Shown: in pieces, positions 11,153-22,849 of the stretch
How positions within the stretch are numbered: position 1 is the first letter of the stretch
Layout of the letters: the number at the start of each line of letters is the position of its first letter
Source: Blasia pusilla
Taxonomy: Eukaryota; Marchantiophyta; Marchantiopsida; Blasiales
NCBI GenBank assembly: GCA_050084515.1
Contig: CM114272.1
Location: 50,282,001 to 50,346,000 of the forward strand
Direction of reading: 5' to 3'
Length of the DNA: 64,000 nt
Notes under the pieces: model-generated
Database searches by the model: none
Seen by the model: only the letters and a program-made list of their open reading frames with translations
What the model was told of the DNA's origin: nothing
Made by a program: the position numbers and the translations under genes

Positions 11153-11517
11153 GGAGGTGAAGAGAAAAAAAAATGATTTTCAATAAGTAAGGGCCTTAGA
11201 ATAGATGTTCTTTAAGTTTAAATCTCATAAGAGATCAGAGGAGATATCATATTTCAATAGGGTATGGGAGATGAGATCTATGAAAATATACGAGATACAT
11301 GATGTGAGATTTAAATGCTCATCTGATGTTTGTGAGCAGTGATAAGAAAATTTCATGAAAAAAATGTATTTTGAAAAATGATTTGAGATAAGCATGAAAT
11401 TACCATATTACACATGATACCCTTGAGGGAGAGGTAGATGACCTTGATTCTTCTAGTAAAAATAGAGATATACGAGATCATTGTGAATATAAGAAATGTC
11501 ATGGTCGTAAAGAACGA

Positions 11518-11733
11518 CTAATAAAGTGTATGTGCAATGCACGGGAAATAAAAAAAAAGTGTTTGAAGAGCTAGTGCATAGGCCGTGAAGGGAAGAGATT
11601 AATGATGCACATAAATTCAATTTTTTTTCTTACTACCCTTAGCATATGAAACATTTTCTTGCTGCCCATTTGCCATGTGTCAAGCAGAGATGTGTTTGCA
11701 AATCAAGAAGGCACTCTCCCATAATAATATAGA
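11518..11733 (-). mobile_element. Non-autonomous Helitron, copy 1 of a head-to-tail pair
   Basis: Read on the minus strand it begins TCTATATTATTATGGGAGAG at 11733, preceded by A. It ends near 11518 with a degenerate hairpin ('cccgtgcattgcaca') and a CTAG-like terminus mutated to CTAA. It is about 80-90% similar by eye to 42413-42625. It has no coding capacity and would depend on Rep/helicase supplied by another Helitron. Confidence 0.78.
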
Positions 11734-11942
11734 TAAGGTGCGCGTGCGATGCACGCAAAATAAAAAAGTGTTTGAAGAGCTAGTGTATAGACCGTGAAGG
11801 GAAGAGATTCATGATGTTGCACATAAATTCAAATTATTCTTTTGTTGCCCTTAGCATGTGAAACATTTTTTCTGCCCAATTGCACGTGTCAAGCAAAGAG
11901 GTGCTTGCAAATCAAGAAGGCACTCTTCCATAATAATATAGA
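11734..11942 (-). mobile_element. Non-autonomous Helitron, copy 2 of a head-to-tail pair
   Basis: It has the same family structure. The 5' TC end is at 11942 (minus strand) and the 3' hairpin (gcgtgcatcgcacgcgc) lies near 11738-11755. It abuts copy 1 directly: the terminal CTAG of this copy is absent and its 3' end is fused to the 5' end of the other copy. Such tandems are known for Helitrons, either by insertion at a neighbour's end or by read-through of termination. Confidence 0.75.
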
Positions 11943-12009
11943 TTATAAGGAAGGTATCATATCTTTTGTTGTGGAGCAAAGAGTATCCATGCATTTGAGT
12001 CAAGAAGGT

Positions 12010-12430
12010 TATACTTAGATGCTAATAGGTAAAGAATGACCTACTCAAGATGAGGGAAACTTGGATGTGTAAGTCACCCCTATTTTGGTCTTATTTGGAC
12101 CTATTTTGAGGAACTTGTCATTACAAGTAAATTCCTTTAAGCTGACTTATTTGAATTTCCATTTTGGGAACTTTTTTCTTGACCTACTATCATGGATTAA
12201 CAGGGTATGTAAACCGTATGCCCAAGTCATCAAGGGAGAGAGGGTATTCCCAAAGAGAGGTCAAGAGCATGGAGAGGTCAATCTCTCTATGTTGAACTTC
12301 CTTCCATGAGAAAACGGAGCTATGCTACTACTTGCCTTGTCAATAATTTAAGTCTTTTACTATGAGAGTGGGTTTGGTTTGCAATTACAATGAGGGCTAT
12401 GGAGTGTGAGTGTATGCTTTCATTCCAAAT
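12010..12430 (+). mobile_element. Strongly diverged gypsy LTR relic
   Basis: Blocks of similarity occur in the same order as in the 1-5.5 kb LTRs: 'gaggaacttgtcattacaagtaa', a 'gacctactatcatgga' block, 'ttgaacttccttccatgag', 'ggagctatgctactacttgcc' and 'gagagtgggtttggttt'. The ends cannot be placed exactly. It looks like an old solo LTR of a related family. Confidence 0.6.
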
Positions 12431-14489
12431 CTTGCAAAGAAAGAATAAGATGAGCTTCATGTGAGAGAGATCCCTCCAAGGCATGAGCTTTGAAGCGTGA
12501 GATGTGTCAGTTATTTTCTATTTTACAAGTTGGAGACTGTGTTCCCCATTCAACGATTCATAGGGGGGTGCTCACAAGAACTAGAGCTTGCTTGTCTACT
12601 TTTTTATAGGAGAATTTTCATGCAAGAAGAATTGCTGAAATTTTTCTAGCACAAAAAAAAACCAATAGAGGCATATTTAAATGCCAGTAGGAGCCATAAA
12701 TTCTTAATATTGTAAAATATAGGGCAATTGGCAAAGTTGGCATAATGAAATTTTATTTTGGTAAGTTCTAGCCAAAGGATGATCATGATTGTTGGTTGGC
12801 ATGGCCAATATTGAGTAAGACAAAAAAAGTGTGGAAAACCTTACAGTCATTCAAGGGGTTAGGGGAAGGTATTTCAAGGTTCGATCCAAAACATTTTGGT
12901 AGTTGAACTTTCCCCCATTGCCCACACCCCACTCGCCCATGAATCCATATTTTTAAAGTCAACCTGCATTTTCTAATTTTGATCTAGGTTTTTTGTGCCC
13001 TATTTGCATTACACTCACATCGAATGTCAATCAAGCACTTTGCTTATGTCTAGGTTATGTCATCTTCCACATACACAACCACATTTTTGCCAATGTGTGT
13101 TCATGGATAGATCACCATATATTGCCATCGTTGACCAGACCATCTATCCAAAATTCGACCATTTTTTTTCAACCAACCATCCTTCATCCACTCGTGATAT
13201 CAAGTGAGATGACGAGTTATATGGTTGAGCCACATTGTTCACTCTAAGATTTAAAATGCCACATTTGTTGCACTACACCATCAAATACATAGTCATGTCA
13301 GACTAAAGAAAGGGAGTACTTGCAATTGCCACTAAAGGAGGTCGTGCCCCTTATTGCCGCACTACACCAAAAAATAGTATAGAGTTGCATTGGCATCAAT
13401 AAGTATGAGTTGCTAACGACATGAAGAGTTCGGTGGCACAATCATACTAAGGAGGACTTATGGATTGTCAAGGAGCATTTTCATCCTTGTAATTTATGTT
13501 ATCTATCCTTCTCCTAGTCTCACACTTGTAAAGGGTTTTTCCATGGTGTGAGGTATTCAAGTTATTAGATGGATGCGTAGAGATGCGGTGAGCATTGTAA
13601 TGTATAGGGTAAAGGGATAGATCTATGTGGGATTTCTTGGATAGATGTTTGTTTTGTATGTTAGACTCCATGATGTAGAGCATAGAGTATTGTCACTCTG
13701 TGCCACATATAGTCATGCTACACCCACATCTAATCCTATAAGAGCATAGATCCGTATCCCGCTCATTTAGATTTGAGTAGTTGAGAGTCAACTCAACGAG
13801 AGGGGATTAGTTGATCATGTCAAGGGGAGCAAGTGTCACCACATTGTCCTTTTGGGATGTGGGAGTTGAGATGGTAAGAGTAGGGATGTAGGGGTCATAA
13901 AAAGCAATATAAGGTATTGAGAATCTTCATTTGAGGAACCAAAACAACCTCCATGTGTGTCATCCTCACAAAAAGATGTTTATGATCATGTCACCAAGCA
14001 CATTGAGTGCTCCTACCTCATGGTTGTATGATATGGACAATAGGGTAGAGAATTGTGCAAACTTTTAGGTGTCATAGATACCATTAAGTTACATAACTTC
14101 ATAAGAGAGTTTGAGAGTTAGGGTGACTCATAGAAGGCACAAAACTCCCAAGAGTTCAACCCTTTCATAACATAGAACATTATGTTCTACACATGGACAA
14201 CTACCATGAGTTTTCTCATGGGTTTGTTGTGGAGATCCAAGCCTATAGGATGTACTATGACCCACATAATGTCATGGATTGAGCCATACGCACATGAGGA
14301 GGAGGATGTCACATCTTAGTTTACCGAAAGGTAAAGTTCTACCACGTCGATGGCATAGCGAGTCAGCGGACTGTTGGGTGTAGCTTCGTCTTAAGGTGTT
14401 AGATGAAGTTGAGGTTAGATCCGTTGTGTCAGGAACATCATTTCTAGCTTTCCATATTTTTGGTCTTTGTCAATCGGTGACCTGTTTAG
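12431..14489. other. Intergenic stretch, no gene recognised
   Basis: It is low in coding potential on both strands. 'gcactacaccaaaaaatag' at about 13359-13377 resembles a CACTA- or MITE-type transposon end, but I found no partner. Nothing else is supported. Confidence 0.4.
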
Positions 14490-14533
14490 CAAGTCAAGGG
14501 CCAGTCAGTAACTTTTGACTGGCCCTTGACTTG
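14490..14533. repeat. Perfect 18-bp-arm palindrome
   Basis: The arms caagtcaagggccagtca (14490-14507) and tgactggcccttgacttg (14516-14533) are perfect inverted repeats around an 8-base loop. Confidence 0.9.
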
Positions 14534-17500
14534 TGAGGTAGGAACAAGAGTGCTAGCATCTGGATTCCCTCATAGTGGAGGATGGACAAGGCTCGATATG
14601 CCGATGTAGATTCATTAATGGAGTTTTAGGCCAGATGAGCCATTTTTACTCTGATTTTTATAAGAGAAAGATGCAAAGGGGCAGGGGGAATTCATTTTTT
14701 TTGCAAGTAGACGAGTGAGTTGCCTCAGTTGGGAGTCCCTAGAGATGTTGTTTGTGTTAGGATTTCACATAAAATTGTCTGCCGATTTCTTCTAGTTTTT
14801 GAACTATGGTTAGTTCTGCAAACTATGGTTGGAAGTTTATCATAGTTACAAGGCTCAATTAGTTTACTAGTTACCTCTTTAACTATTCTTGTGAGTTTTG
14901 GTCATGTTTAATTGTGCACATGGTATACTGCCCTACCCCTGCTATGTTGGCCTTTTGTGTTGTCCTCCCCCTGTTGTGTTGGCCTATTCCTGGTGTGCTG
15001 GCCTGCTCCTATTGTGCTGGCCCCTCCACCTTGCCTTACCATGCAGTGGTCCCTTGTGTTGGTCTCTTGTAGGAAACTATTTAACTCCCCCTCTCTTCCC
15101 TTCTTCTTTGATTCACTTCTACTCCTGCCCTCTAAGACTGTGCGTTTTGAGATTAGCTCCTACATGCCTGAACCTCTGCTGGTGCCTTGATCAACTAAGA
15201 GGGAATGTACATTGGTGTGGAAAATGCTCCAAGAACCAATCTAGCACAAACTCCTGCATCTTGGTTTCAACCACCTCTCTTCAAGACTTGTGTATTCTAA
15301 TAAGGTGTTGTTTTTTAAGCACCCAGTTCTCAATAGAAGTTGTAGATCAGTTCTACACGCAATCCATTTCAGATTTGCTCTTTTCAGGTTTGTAAGTGAT
15401 TACCCTCATGTACATGGTTCAATGGAAGATCCTATCGGGATCTACTATCTTTCTATCTTTTTAAAAGTTTTTAAAGTAGATCTGAGAGGAAGTAGTCTGA
15501 TTTCAACAGTTTGGAGTTTATGTTGTCAATTTTTTCATTCAAAAGGTTGTATACATGAGCGCTGTCTATTTTTATGAGATCTTGCTGGTGCGGGTTGACA
15601 GGGGACAAAAGTAGAGTATAGCGGCAAGAACACTCAGGTATAGTGCAAAGTGGGTTGGCGATAAGTGCCTAGGGCGCGTCAAAGAAGAGGTCGGATTAAG
15701 GTCACACAGCCATCGAGAGGGGGGCTGCCAAGTAAATGGTTGGAGGTAGGAACGTGCAGCTCATGCCAGAGAAACATAGAAGGGGAGCCTCAAGGACATG
15801 CGCGAAGGTATCACGCGACTGTCATGGAGTAGGCACAGAGGGCCACAAAGCAAGGGAGGAGATTCGCGAGACCGCGGGAGTAACAGACATGAACATAGAC
15901 AAACATGTGCATAGGGTTGCTTGCATAGCTAGGACGAACCGAGATAGATACGTGGGAGATGCAAAGGCGATGTGCGTGAAGGAACAAGGCCTGGCTACAG
16001 AGGGTCACATGCCTCCCTGTACCATGAGACGTAGCCAGAGGGTCGTGTGTGAATGGAGGAGTTAGGGGTTGCAGCATAGGGCAACGCGCCAAGGGCTAGA
16101 CAGAGTAGCCAAGGGATTGACACAATGAAGTGGTAGGAGCATGCAAGGAGCCACATGCCTAAGATAGAAGCTGGAGAGTTGGTAAGTTGGGCGGACATGA
16201 GAGAATGAGAGAGTTGCGCCGAATCCAGCCTAAAGCAACTTCCGGAGAGAATCGGGGTTGCGTGTAGAGCTAGCCGAATGAAAAACGAATTTGCCGCCAC
16301 CTCGGGAAAAAATCCGGCCGCATTTCCGGGTCTCGTCTACCCCTCTTCTTGCAATTGGTTGGCGGAAAAAATAGGTGCCTGAAATTTGTTGCTTTCCAAG
16401 AGGATATTGCCGGGAAAATTTTACTACGAAGAAAAGATGTCGGAATAAGGCTTTCAGGGAATCGGGCTAGAATTCGAGCGCAGAAAAACCAAGAACAATA
16501 GCACATTCAGGTAGGCAAGATATTGGCATCCGCATTGCCTATTCAGGTTTGTTGAATCATTCCCACAAGCTCTAGGCCATCCTATTTAGGGCAAGCCCGC
16601 GACTGAGGTTGCCAACGGCTCTAGTGCTCCACCCCCAAACTTCAGAGGGGGTAGTGGAGGTCGGGGATGCCATTTTCTACTATTACCCTGCATTCTCTCT
16701 TTTTCATTTCCCCAACTCTCGACTCTTCGTCTCATTCTCAACTTATTTATTCAAGTCTCCCCAAACATTGCTTGAAGGGATTCTGAAAGTAAGGGATAGA
16801 TTTCCCAAGGAGCGGTGGAGGAGTTTCCAAATTGCAAGCCTCTTATTCTCAACTCGTTTATTTGACTCTAAGGGATTCTAAAAGTGAGGGGATTCTGGAA
16901 GACCGCTCTCGCTGCATCAAGCTTTACTCTCGACTTGTCTTGATTCTTGTTCTGCACAGCATCAGATGTGTATTCACTCTCGACTCTCAGTTTATGTCTA
17001 TGACAGTTTCAATGTGGACTCTTGCTCTGCGGCTGTGAGCTTATGAATCTCGACTCTCGTTGTGCGGCTATTGCTGAGTGACTTTTGCTACCCGTTGGCG
17101 CGGGGAGAAGTGTTGCTACTCGTTGTTCTGGACTGTCGTTGCTTGTCTGGACTCTTGTTGCTTGTCTAGACTTTCGCCGCGCTGCTTCAACTCAACTTTT
17201 CTCTTTCGCTTTCCTCTTTCTTTTTTATAAAGTAAAATCCCTTGCCGCTCGAGTCTAGCTCGTTGCAATGCGCTGCACATTCTCATGACAATTCTCACTG
17301 CAATGTTGTTGTACTGCATTCTTAAGCCGGTTTTCATTGCGTCTCACCATTGCCAAAACCCGATGTAGTAGCCTTAAGCTCCATTTCTCTCTCGGATGTT
17401 GCGCTAATTCTTTCAAATCTTTCAGCCCAATCTCTCAACCCGCAATCTATCCATTCTTCAAGGATCGAACTCCGCATGTTGAAATTTTTTGCATATTGGT

Positions 17501-18400
17501 CCGCCCTCTAGATACCCTGTTTACACACAATTGCCTTAAGTTTGCTATTTCTTTAGATAGAATTTCTAACATGATAGAGGTTTCTTAACGCACTTTGGTG
17601 CTTTTCACTAGTTGATTCACAGGTTTTAGACCTTTAGTTGTTGTCCTTCCGTAGCTCTTTGCAAGTTTTCACTTGCTTATTGTGTCATTTTCCTCCTTGA
17701 AAATAGGGTTTTGCTTTCTATTTAGGGGTGGGAACTTTCACTTAAAGTTCTTAAGGTACCTTTACCTATACCACACTAGGTCACTTCCAACACTTGTTTG
17801 CTTGGACATCGATTGTTTCTTGTAGATGGCTAAGAGACAACGAACTATGAGCGAGATGTTAAACAAAGAAGTAGGCCATGACTTTCCATAGGATAGAAGT
17901 CAGTAAGAGTCATGAGATGGGCATGAAATTAATAGATCATGTGCTCCTTCCGAAAGCCAGATTGAGAAGAATTGATTTGCTTGGAAGGATGTCTGATACA
18001 CTTTATTTGATTGGATAGAGTTTCATGTAGAATCCGGTAGAATATTCTATAAAGCTTGTAGATAGGGGAAGGGCAAGAAGTGACTTACCGTTTTTTTTCG
18101 TCTGGGGTTGGATTTTCTGAAATTATAATTGGTAATAGAAGGCAATTTTGAAAGTAGGGGATAAATTTCGGATGATTTGATTTTGCAACAGAAATTTTCC
18201 GAATATTTTAATATTTAAACGGCACATTTCCTCTTCATTTGAAAGGCCCTAGTTAATTTCCAATTTAATCTTAATATAATCGGCTAAAAACTTTTTCGGC
18301 CTCCTTTGGATAGATTGAATCATGTAGGAACTTCTATGCAAGAGTCTTCCGATGGTCCTCTCTAGAGTACCCGAAGTCCCCAGTGTTCCATCCTCATCTC
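14534..18400. other. Intergenic stretch, no gene recognised
   Basis: Degenerate ~20-25-bp direct repeats ('tgttggcct' spacing) occur at about 14930-15030. A 'ctctcgactct' motif recurs over about 16700-17160. A GC-richer block lies at 15.6-16.5 kb, with an open frame at 15736-16065 that has no domain I recognise. No exon model with consistent splice sites and family resemblance could be built. Confidence 0.4.
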
Positions 18401-18419
18401 ACCTCTCTTCTTAGAACTT

Positions 18420-18585
18420 CCTTGGTAGGATTTGAACCTAGCAGACCTCCCACCCCTTGGGAGCCAAGGATTATCCAATTTTCTCAGGTCTTGACACCTA
18501 TCCTCACTCCTTCTATCCCACATTCACATCCTTGGCAGGAATTGAACCTGGTCAGACTTCCCACCATTTGGGAATCAAGGATCCA
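18420..18585 (-). mobile_element. Two tandem SINE-like modules with Pol III box-B-like sequence
   Basis: On the minus strand two related modules of roughly 110-bp period carry GGTTCAATTCC (at about 18537) and GGTTCAAATCC (at about 18427), close to the Pol III box B consensus. Each is preceded by similar 'ccttg(a/g)(t/c)tcccaa' text. This fits tandem tRNA-derived SINE pieces. Box A and a poly-A end are not clear. Confidence 0.4.
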
Positions 18586-18739
18586 ACCCCTTCACAATAC
18601 ATTAAAGGTTTTATCATAAAACCTTTAATATACTACAAAAGGGACCCTAACCTCCTTCCCTACCTACTAAACATCTGAAACTGGTGCACTTGGAGAATCT
18701 TCTACAATTGCAGCCTCTACTAGAGTGTCCACATCATTC

Positions 18740-19587
18740 ATATATCTCTATGGATTAGCATACACATACCTAAAGTGTGCAGAGTTTTTCCAAAGCACTA
18801 CCGATTCAACCAATAGATCCTCATAGTCAACAATCTTCCCTTCAAAGGCTATCATAAGAACAACATATAAATGCTTTGTCATTAATCTATTATGACACTT
18901 TGTCATTATCATATTCTACATAGAGAAAGCTCTCTCACAAATCGTAGTACTCACGCAATGTACCCTATAAATTTTGGCTAATAGCATTAAATTTGAGAAC
19001 TTACATTGCAAGGATGGGCTCCAACTCACCAACATCCATAGATCTTGAAAGTTCCTTTCTTTTCATTCTGTTGTGGCCATGAGCTTAAATGACCAAAATT
19101 GTAGTTTCATAGCTCTTGAGTTCACAACAACAGGTTGCAAATCACCCCTGAGAGTTAGGAGCATCCCTTCCAAAATGTGCACAAAGATCATCTACATCCT
19201 TGCAACCTCAATTGTTCAACCCTACTAGCCTTGAGAGCATATGCAGAGGATTCATAATCCTCATTGCACCAATCAAATTATTGTCCCTGAATCGATCTGG
19301 TAAGGCTGCGCATACATTGTCAGCATAACTCATATGGAAAGTTACAGCAGCCTGCAAATACTTTCCAGTATGATCCCTCAACATTTCAATGTTGTGGTAC
19401 TTTCTACCCCTGATCTTATATTGCAACCGTTTTAAATATCCTCTAGGGGGTCCAAAATCAGGTCATAGATGATAACATGTTGCCTCAGAGACTATAGAAG
19501 CATTCAAGTCATGATTATCCATCACAAAGTTCATTGTAATAGAGGTTACCTCATAATTCACAATACTACCAATAGTACTAACATCTA
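18740..19587 (-). pseudogene. hAT transposase relic, C-terminal part (left of the Helitron)
   Basis: The minus strand continues the coding sense of 38490-39620 across the Helitron. Just left of the Helitron it reads 'DVSTIGSIVNYEV'. Further on are 'YADNVCAALPDRFRDNN' and finally the hAT dimerisation signature 'CERAFSM-NMIMTKCHNRL' with 'VDYEDLLVESVVLWKNSA' at about 18750-18950. Frameshifts and stops separate the pieces. Its nearest relatives should be the DUF4371/ZMYM1-like hAT-derived proteins of plants. Confidence 0.72.
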
Positions 19588-19588
19588 T

Positions 19589-22061
19589 CTATACTATTAT
19601 GGGCGAATGCATTCTCGCTGCATAAACGCTTCTGCTCTTGACAGGTGGCCTTCCACGCCTATAAGGATATACACTAATTGTGTTTTCGCACGTGTGGTTG
19701 AGTGTCAGGTTGCCCCTCGACCTCTTAGGGTTTTCATGGATCTACCGCATTTTACATCAAAATTACACACTCCATTCATTGTGCGCACTCCAGTCCCCTA
19801 CTCAAGTGACGTTTGCTTTCAGGCTCCATAGAATTGTTACAAAGGCTTTAGTTGCTGGGATTTATTGATTTGTTAACTTGGTTACAAGGCAAATCAAAGC
19901 GTTGTTGTCTACTACAATATTCTTCTTGTGCTCTATTGTATACTATTGCAATAGAGGTGCAACTACTAAATATGTTGATATGCATGCTGTAGTCCAGGTA
20001 TTCAAGTCTTTGAAGTCGGGTTGAACTGCGGATTCAGCTCCTGCAGACTCCGTGCACCTTAGTCTAGCAAGTCGAGTCCAAATCGGTCGACAACAACGCC
20101 TGTTTTGAAGTTCTTGTACAAGTGTGATTTCAGCTTTGGCTTGAGCTCTTCAAGTGCCCGTCCAGGTGCGTGAGTTCAGCTTCGGCTTCAACTCTTCAAG
20201 TGTTCGTCTAGGTGCGAGTTTAGATTCGGTGATAGCTCCCAAAGTTCTTGAAGTACTTCTATCTCTTTAGTACCAAATTCTCAACCCTGCACCCAACCTC
20301 AACAACATAGAATGAAGCATATTGGCAATTTGGATCACAACAAAGAAGCCCACACATGCAAAGGGAAAGAATGTATCAAAGAGCGCATCACAAAAAAAAC
20401 ACTACAGTGTGAAATCATCTGATCTCCATGCATTGGAGAGTTTGAAATGGTTTCCCATTTCCCAAGAGGATTGCATGCATTTGAGTAGGTGGAAGAAATC
20501 GCACTTCCACAATAGTTCTCCTTGGGGAGAAAGACTAACACCCGTGCACGCTCTTGGCTTAGAGGGTGCAATAAAAGATTCCCTTCATGTTCAAGAACAC
20601 CCAGTGTCATCCGAAAAAGGGTAAATTTCCATCCAGTGGAGGGCTCCAAAAAAGATGTCTTATTCAACGTCCAGGGGACTCCCCCATATCAGTTGAGAAA
20701 GCCCAGCAACGAAAGAAGATGCATGATGGAGGGAGAGTCTGCGAAGAAACATCAGAGGACGCCGCACCCCAACCATCAAGGGCGCAGCTTGCCGTCTCAT
20801 AGAAGATGCTCGGTCGGCCTTGATATGCCTACTACACCGAATTCAGATCCTCAGACTACAGAGAAATTGATTCAAAAAGTGAAAAAGGGGAAAGGTATTG
20901 TAGTGAATATCTATGTGACTCTAACTTCGTTGCTAGGTAGATCCAACTCTATAGTTCATGAGTTTCTTAGGGACCTACAGACATGTAAGATTTACTTGAG
21001 AATGAAAGAAACTTGACATGAATGTGAAGATGTGTATGATTGTCAAAGTACTCTAGCCTATCATGTCAAATGTCACGGACCCGACGTGAATCTTAACTTC
21101 AAAGGAAAGCCGCGTCTGATGGCGTGAAGCACCCGAACTGAATCTGAGAAGCACTCAACCAAGGAAAGCCGCGGCTTAGGCACTCAACCTGAATCTAAGA
21201 AACAAAGGAAAGCCGCAGTTGAGATACTCCACGTGAATCTGACCAACCAAGAAAAGCCCTGGCTGAGGCACTTGACTGAAGCTGCAACATAGAACTAAAC
21301 TAGGAAAAGGAATCAAAATCCGGGGGAGAAGGGAAAATCCGGGGTAGAAGGCAGATAGAGAACAACCTTAGGCGCGACTAGAGAGCGTGCTATGGACAAT
21401 TGGCATAAGTGAAGTCCATGATGAAAGGAGATAGAGAACAACCTTAAGCGCGCTAAAGATCACACTTAAGGCTGTTGGGGGAAGTGAAGTTGGTCAGAGA
21501 ATGAGAAATTTCAACCATTTCTTTGTTGCGATTCCAACAAAGAAATTGGGCGCCTAGGATTTCAGATCCTACAATCTACCTTGAAAGGGGAATGGAGGAG
21601 CTCAGATGCGCCATCCACGGCTCCGGGGGTAGAGGGTAGTGGGGTAGGGAGAAGGGTTGAATGGGCCCATGGGCCCTTTCATGGGTCGGTAGATCTCATA
21701 TCTAACGGCGGCAGATCTCACGAGCAGAACAGGCGTGGGGCGGCTACAAACCTGAGGGTTGAACGGGCCTGCAGCAACTACAAACCTTAGGGTTGGGGAG
21801 GAAGGCTAGGTTAGGCCCAAGTTCGGGCTACCGAACCTAGGTTGCCCGAACCTAGGCAAAAAAAGTCTATCTCCCTTTCTTTTTTTTTCCCTCTCCTTTT
21901 TTCCTCTTCCCATCTAAATTCTTTTCCAATTTTTTCCCCTCAATTTTTCCAATTTTTTTTGGGACCATCCTCCTTCACTCTTCCAAAAATATTTTGAATT
22001 ATTTATGTATTTTTAATATTTATTCTAAAATAAATAATTTAAAAAATAGGGCGGCATACTA
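19589..22061 (+). other. Helitron 5' non-coding region
   Basis: No coding sequence is recognised. It holds two diverged ~47-bp tandem units (20127-20225, 'cagcttcggcttcaactcttcaagtg'), a set of about four diverged ~50-60-bp units (21081-21290, with 'aaaggaaagccgcg' and 'ctgaatct'), and a GC-rich block at 21.55-21.85 kb. The open frames at 20322-21016 are not recognisable. This span could include captured host sequence, but I cannot show that. Confidence 0.5.
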
Positions 22062-22343
22062 ATGTCTCTTTTTCATCGTTCCTTTGCATTCAATCCACAC
22101 CGTAGACTTTCGATGCCATTGAATCCTATTGAAATACGTGACTTTTGTAAGGTTTTGTGCGATGAAGCCCCAAAAAGAAAATGTGTTGTTCGTGTTGGAA
22201 AAATGGAAGCCTTGAAAGAAAAAAAGAGGTGTTACTATCAAGAGTACAGAAAAAGAAGGAAAGCGTTTCATGGTAAAGTGAAGCCTACGATGGTAGTTCA
22301 AAGTATTCCAACTATTCCAAATGAAGAGCTTGTGGCTATTGAG
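22062..22343 (+). pseudogene. Helitron protein, putative N-terminal exon
   Basis: The open frame from the ATG at 22062 is basic and ends near a GT-type donor ('attgag|gtacat'). It sits directly upstream of the Rep domain in the same direction, as in plant Helitrons whose replicase genes contain introns. The text ('RRLSMPLNPIEIRDFCKVL') is not a catalytic domain. Its assignment rests mainly on position. Confidence 0.45.
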
Positions 22344-22849
22344 GTACATATCTAACTTTTTACATCCTTGCTCAAAATCTCATTTTTTATTTGTATATAT
22401 ATTATGTAATATATTGATGTTTTCTCATGCCTTTCAATGAGGATGGAGGAATGGTAGGAGAAAATCAAGAAGCTCATATTCCATCCACACATCGAATGCA
22501 TGTATCACCAAGACGGAAGTTATGTGGTAGTGCCCTCCATGAAGTTATTGAGAATATATCTACGACAAGGCCAAGTACTTATGTGATACCAAAAGTTGAG
22601 TTACCTACCACTTTTCTGATTTTGATTCAACATATTTTTATTTTTTGAGAATTCTTCGACTCCACCCTATCCCAGGGATGAGGTAAGGTCAAGAGTAGAT
22701 CCTATGTCCTCTACCATTAATGGAGTTGTGTTATCTCCAAAAAATTCCACTATACCAAATGCTTCTAAGATTCCTCCATTGTTTGTTTTTATAGGGTTGT
22801 AAGATTAAATACATTACTGAATCTTGCAAGAAGACCAAATTTCCAAGAA

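Larger units (their letters stand above)
9582..11517. other. AT-rich intergenic stretch with microsatellites
   Basis: It contains a (GATA)n tract (about 9805-9839) followed by a shorter diverged duplicate of its flank ('caatcctcctattagtac', about 9885-9925), and an (AT)n tract at about 11099-11152. No coding sequence is supported. The open frames at 10686-11080 on the minus strand are mutually overlapping shadows without domain content. Confidence 0.6.

Noticed and set aside
13359-13377. CACTA-like end 'cactacaccaaaaaa'
   Set aside because: There is no matching second end or target-site duplication nearby. It could occur by chance.
15736-16065. 109-codon plus-strand open frame
   Set aside because: No recognisable domain, an overlapping minus-strand frame of similar length, and no splice or promoter support.
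21081-21290. CRISPR-like spaced repeats
   Set aside because: The repeats are degenerate tandem units in a plant nuclear transposon, without uniform repeats and spacers or any cas gene.
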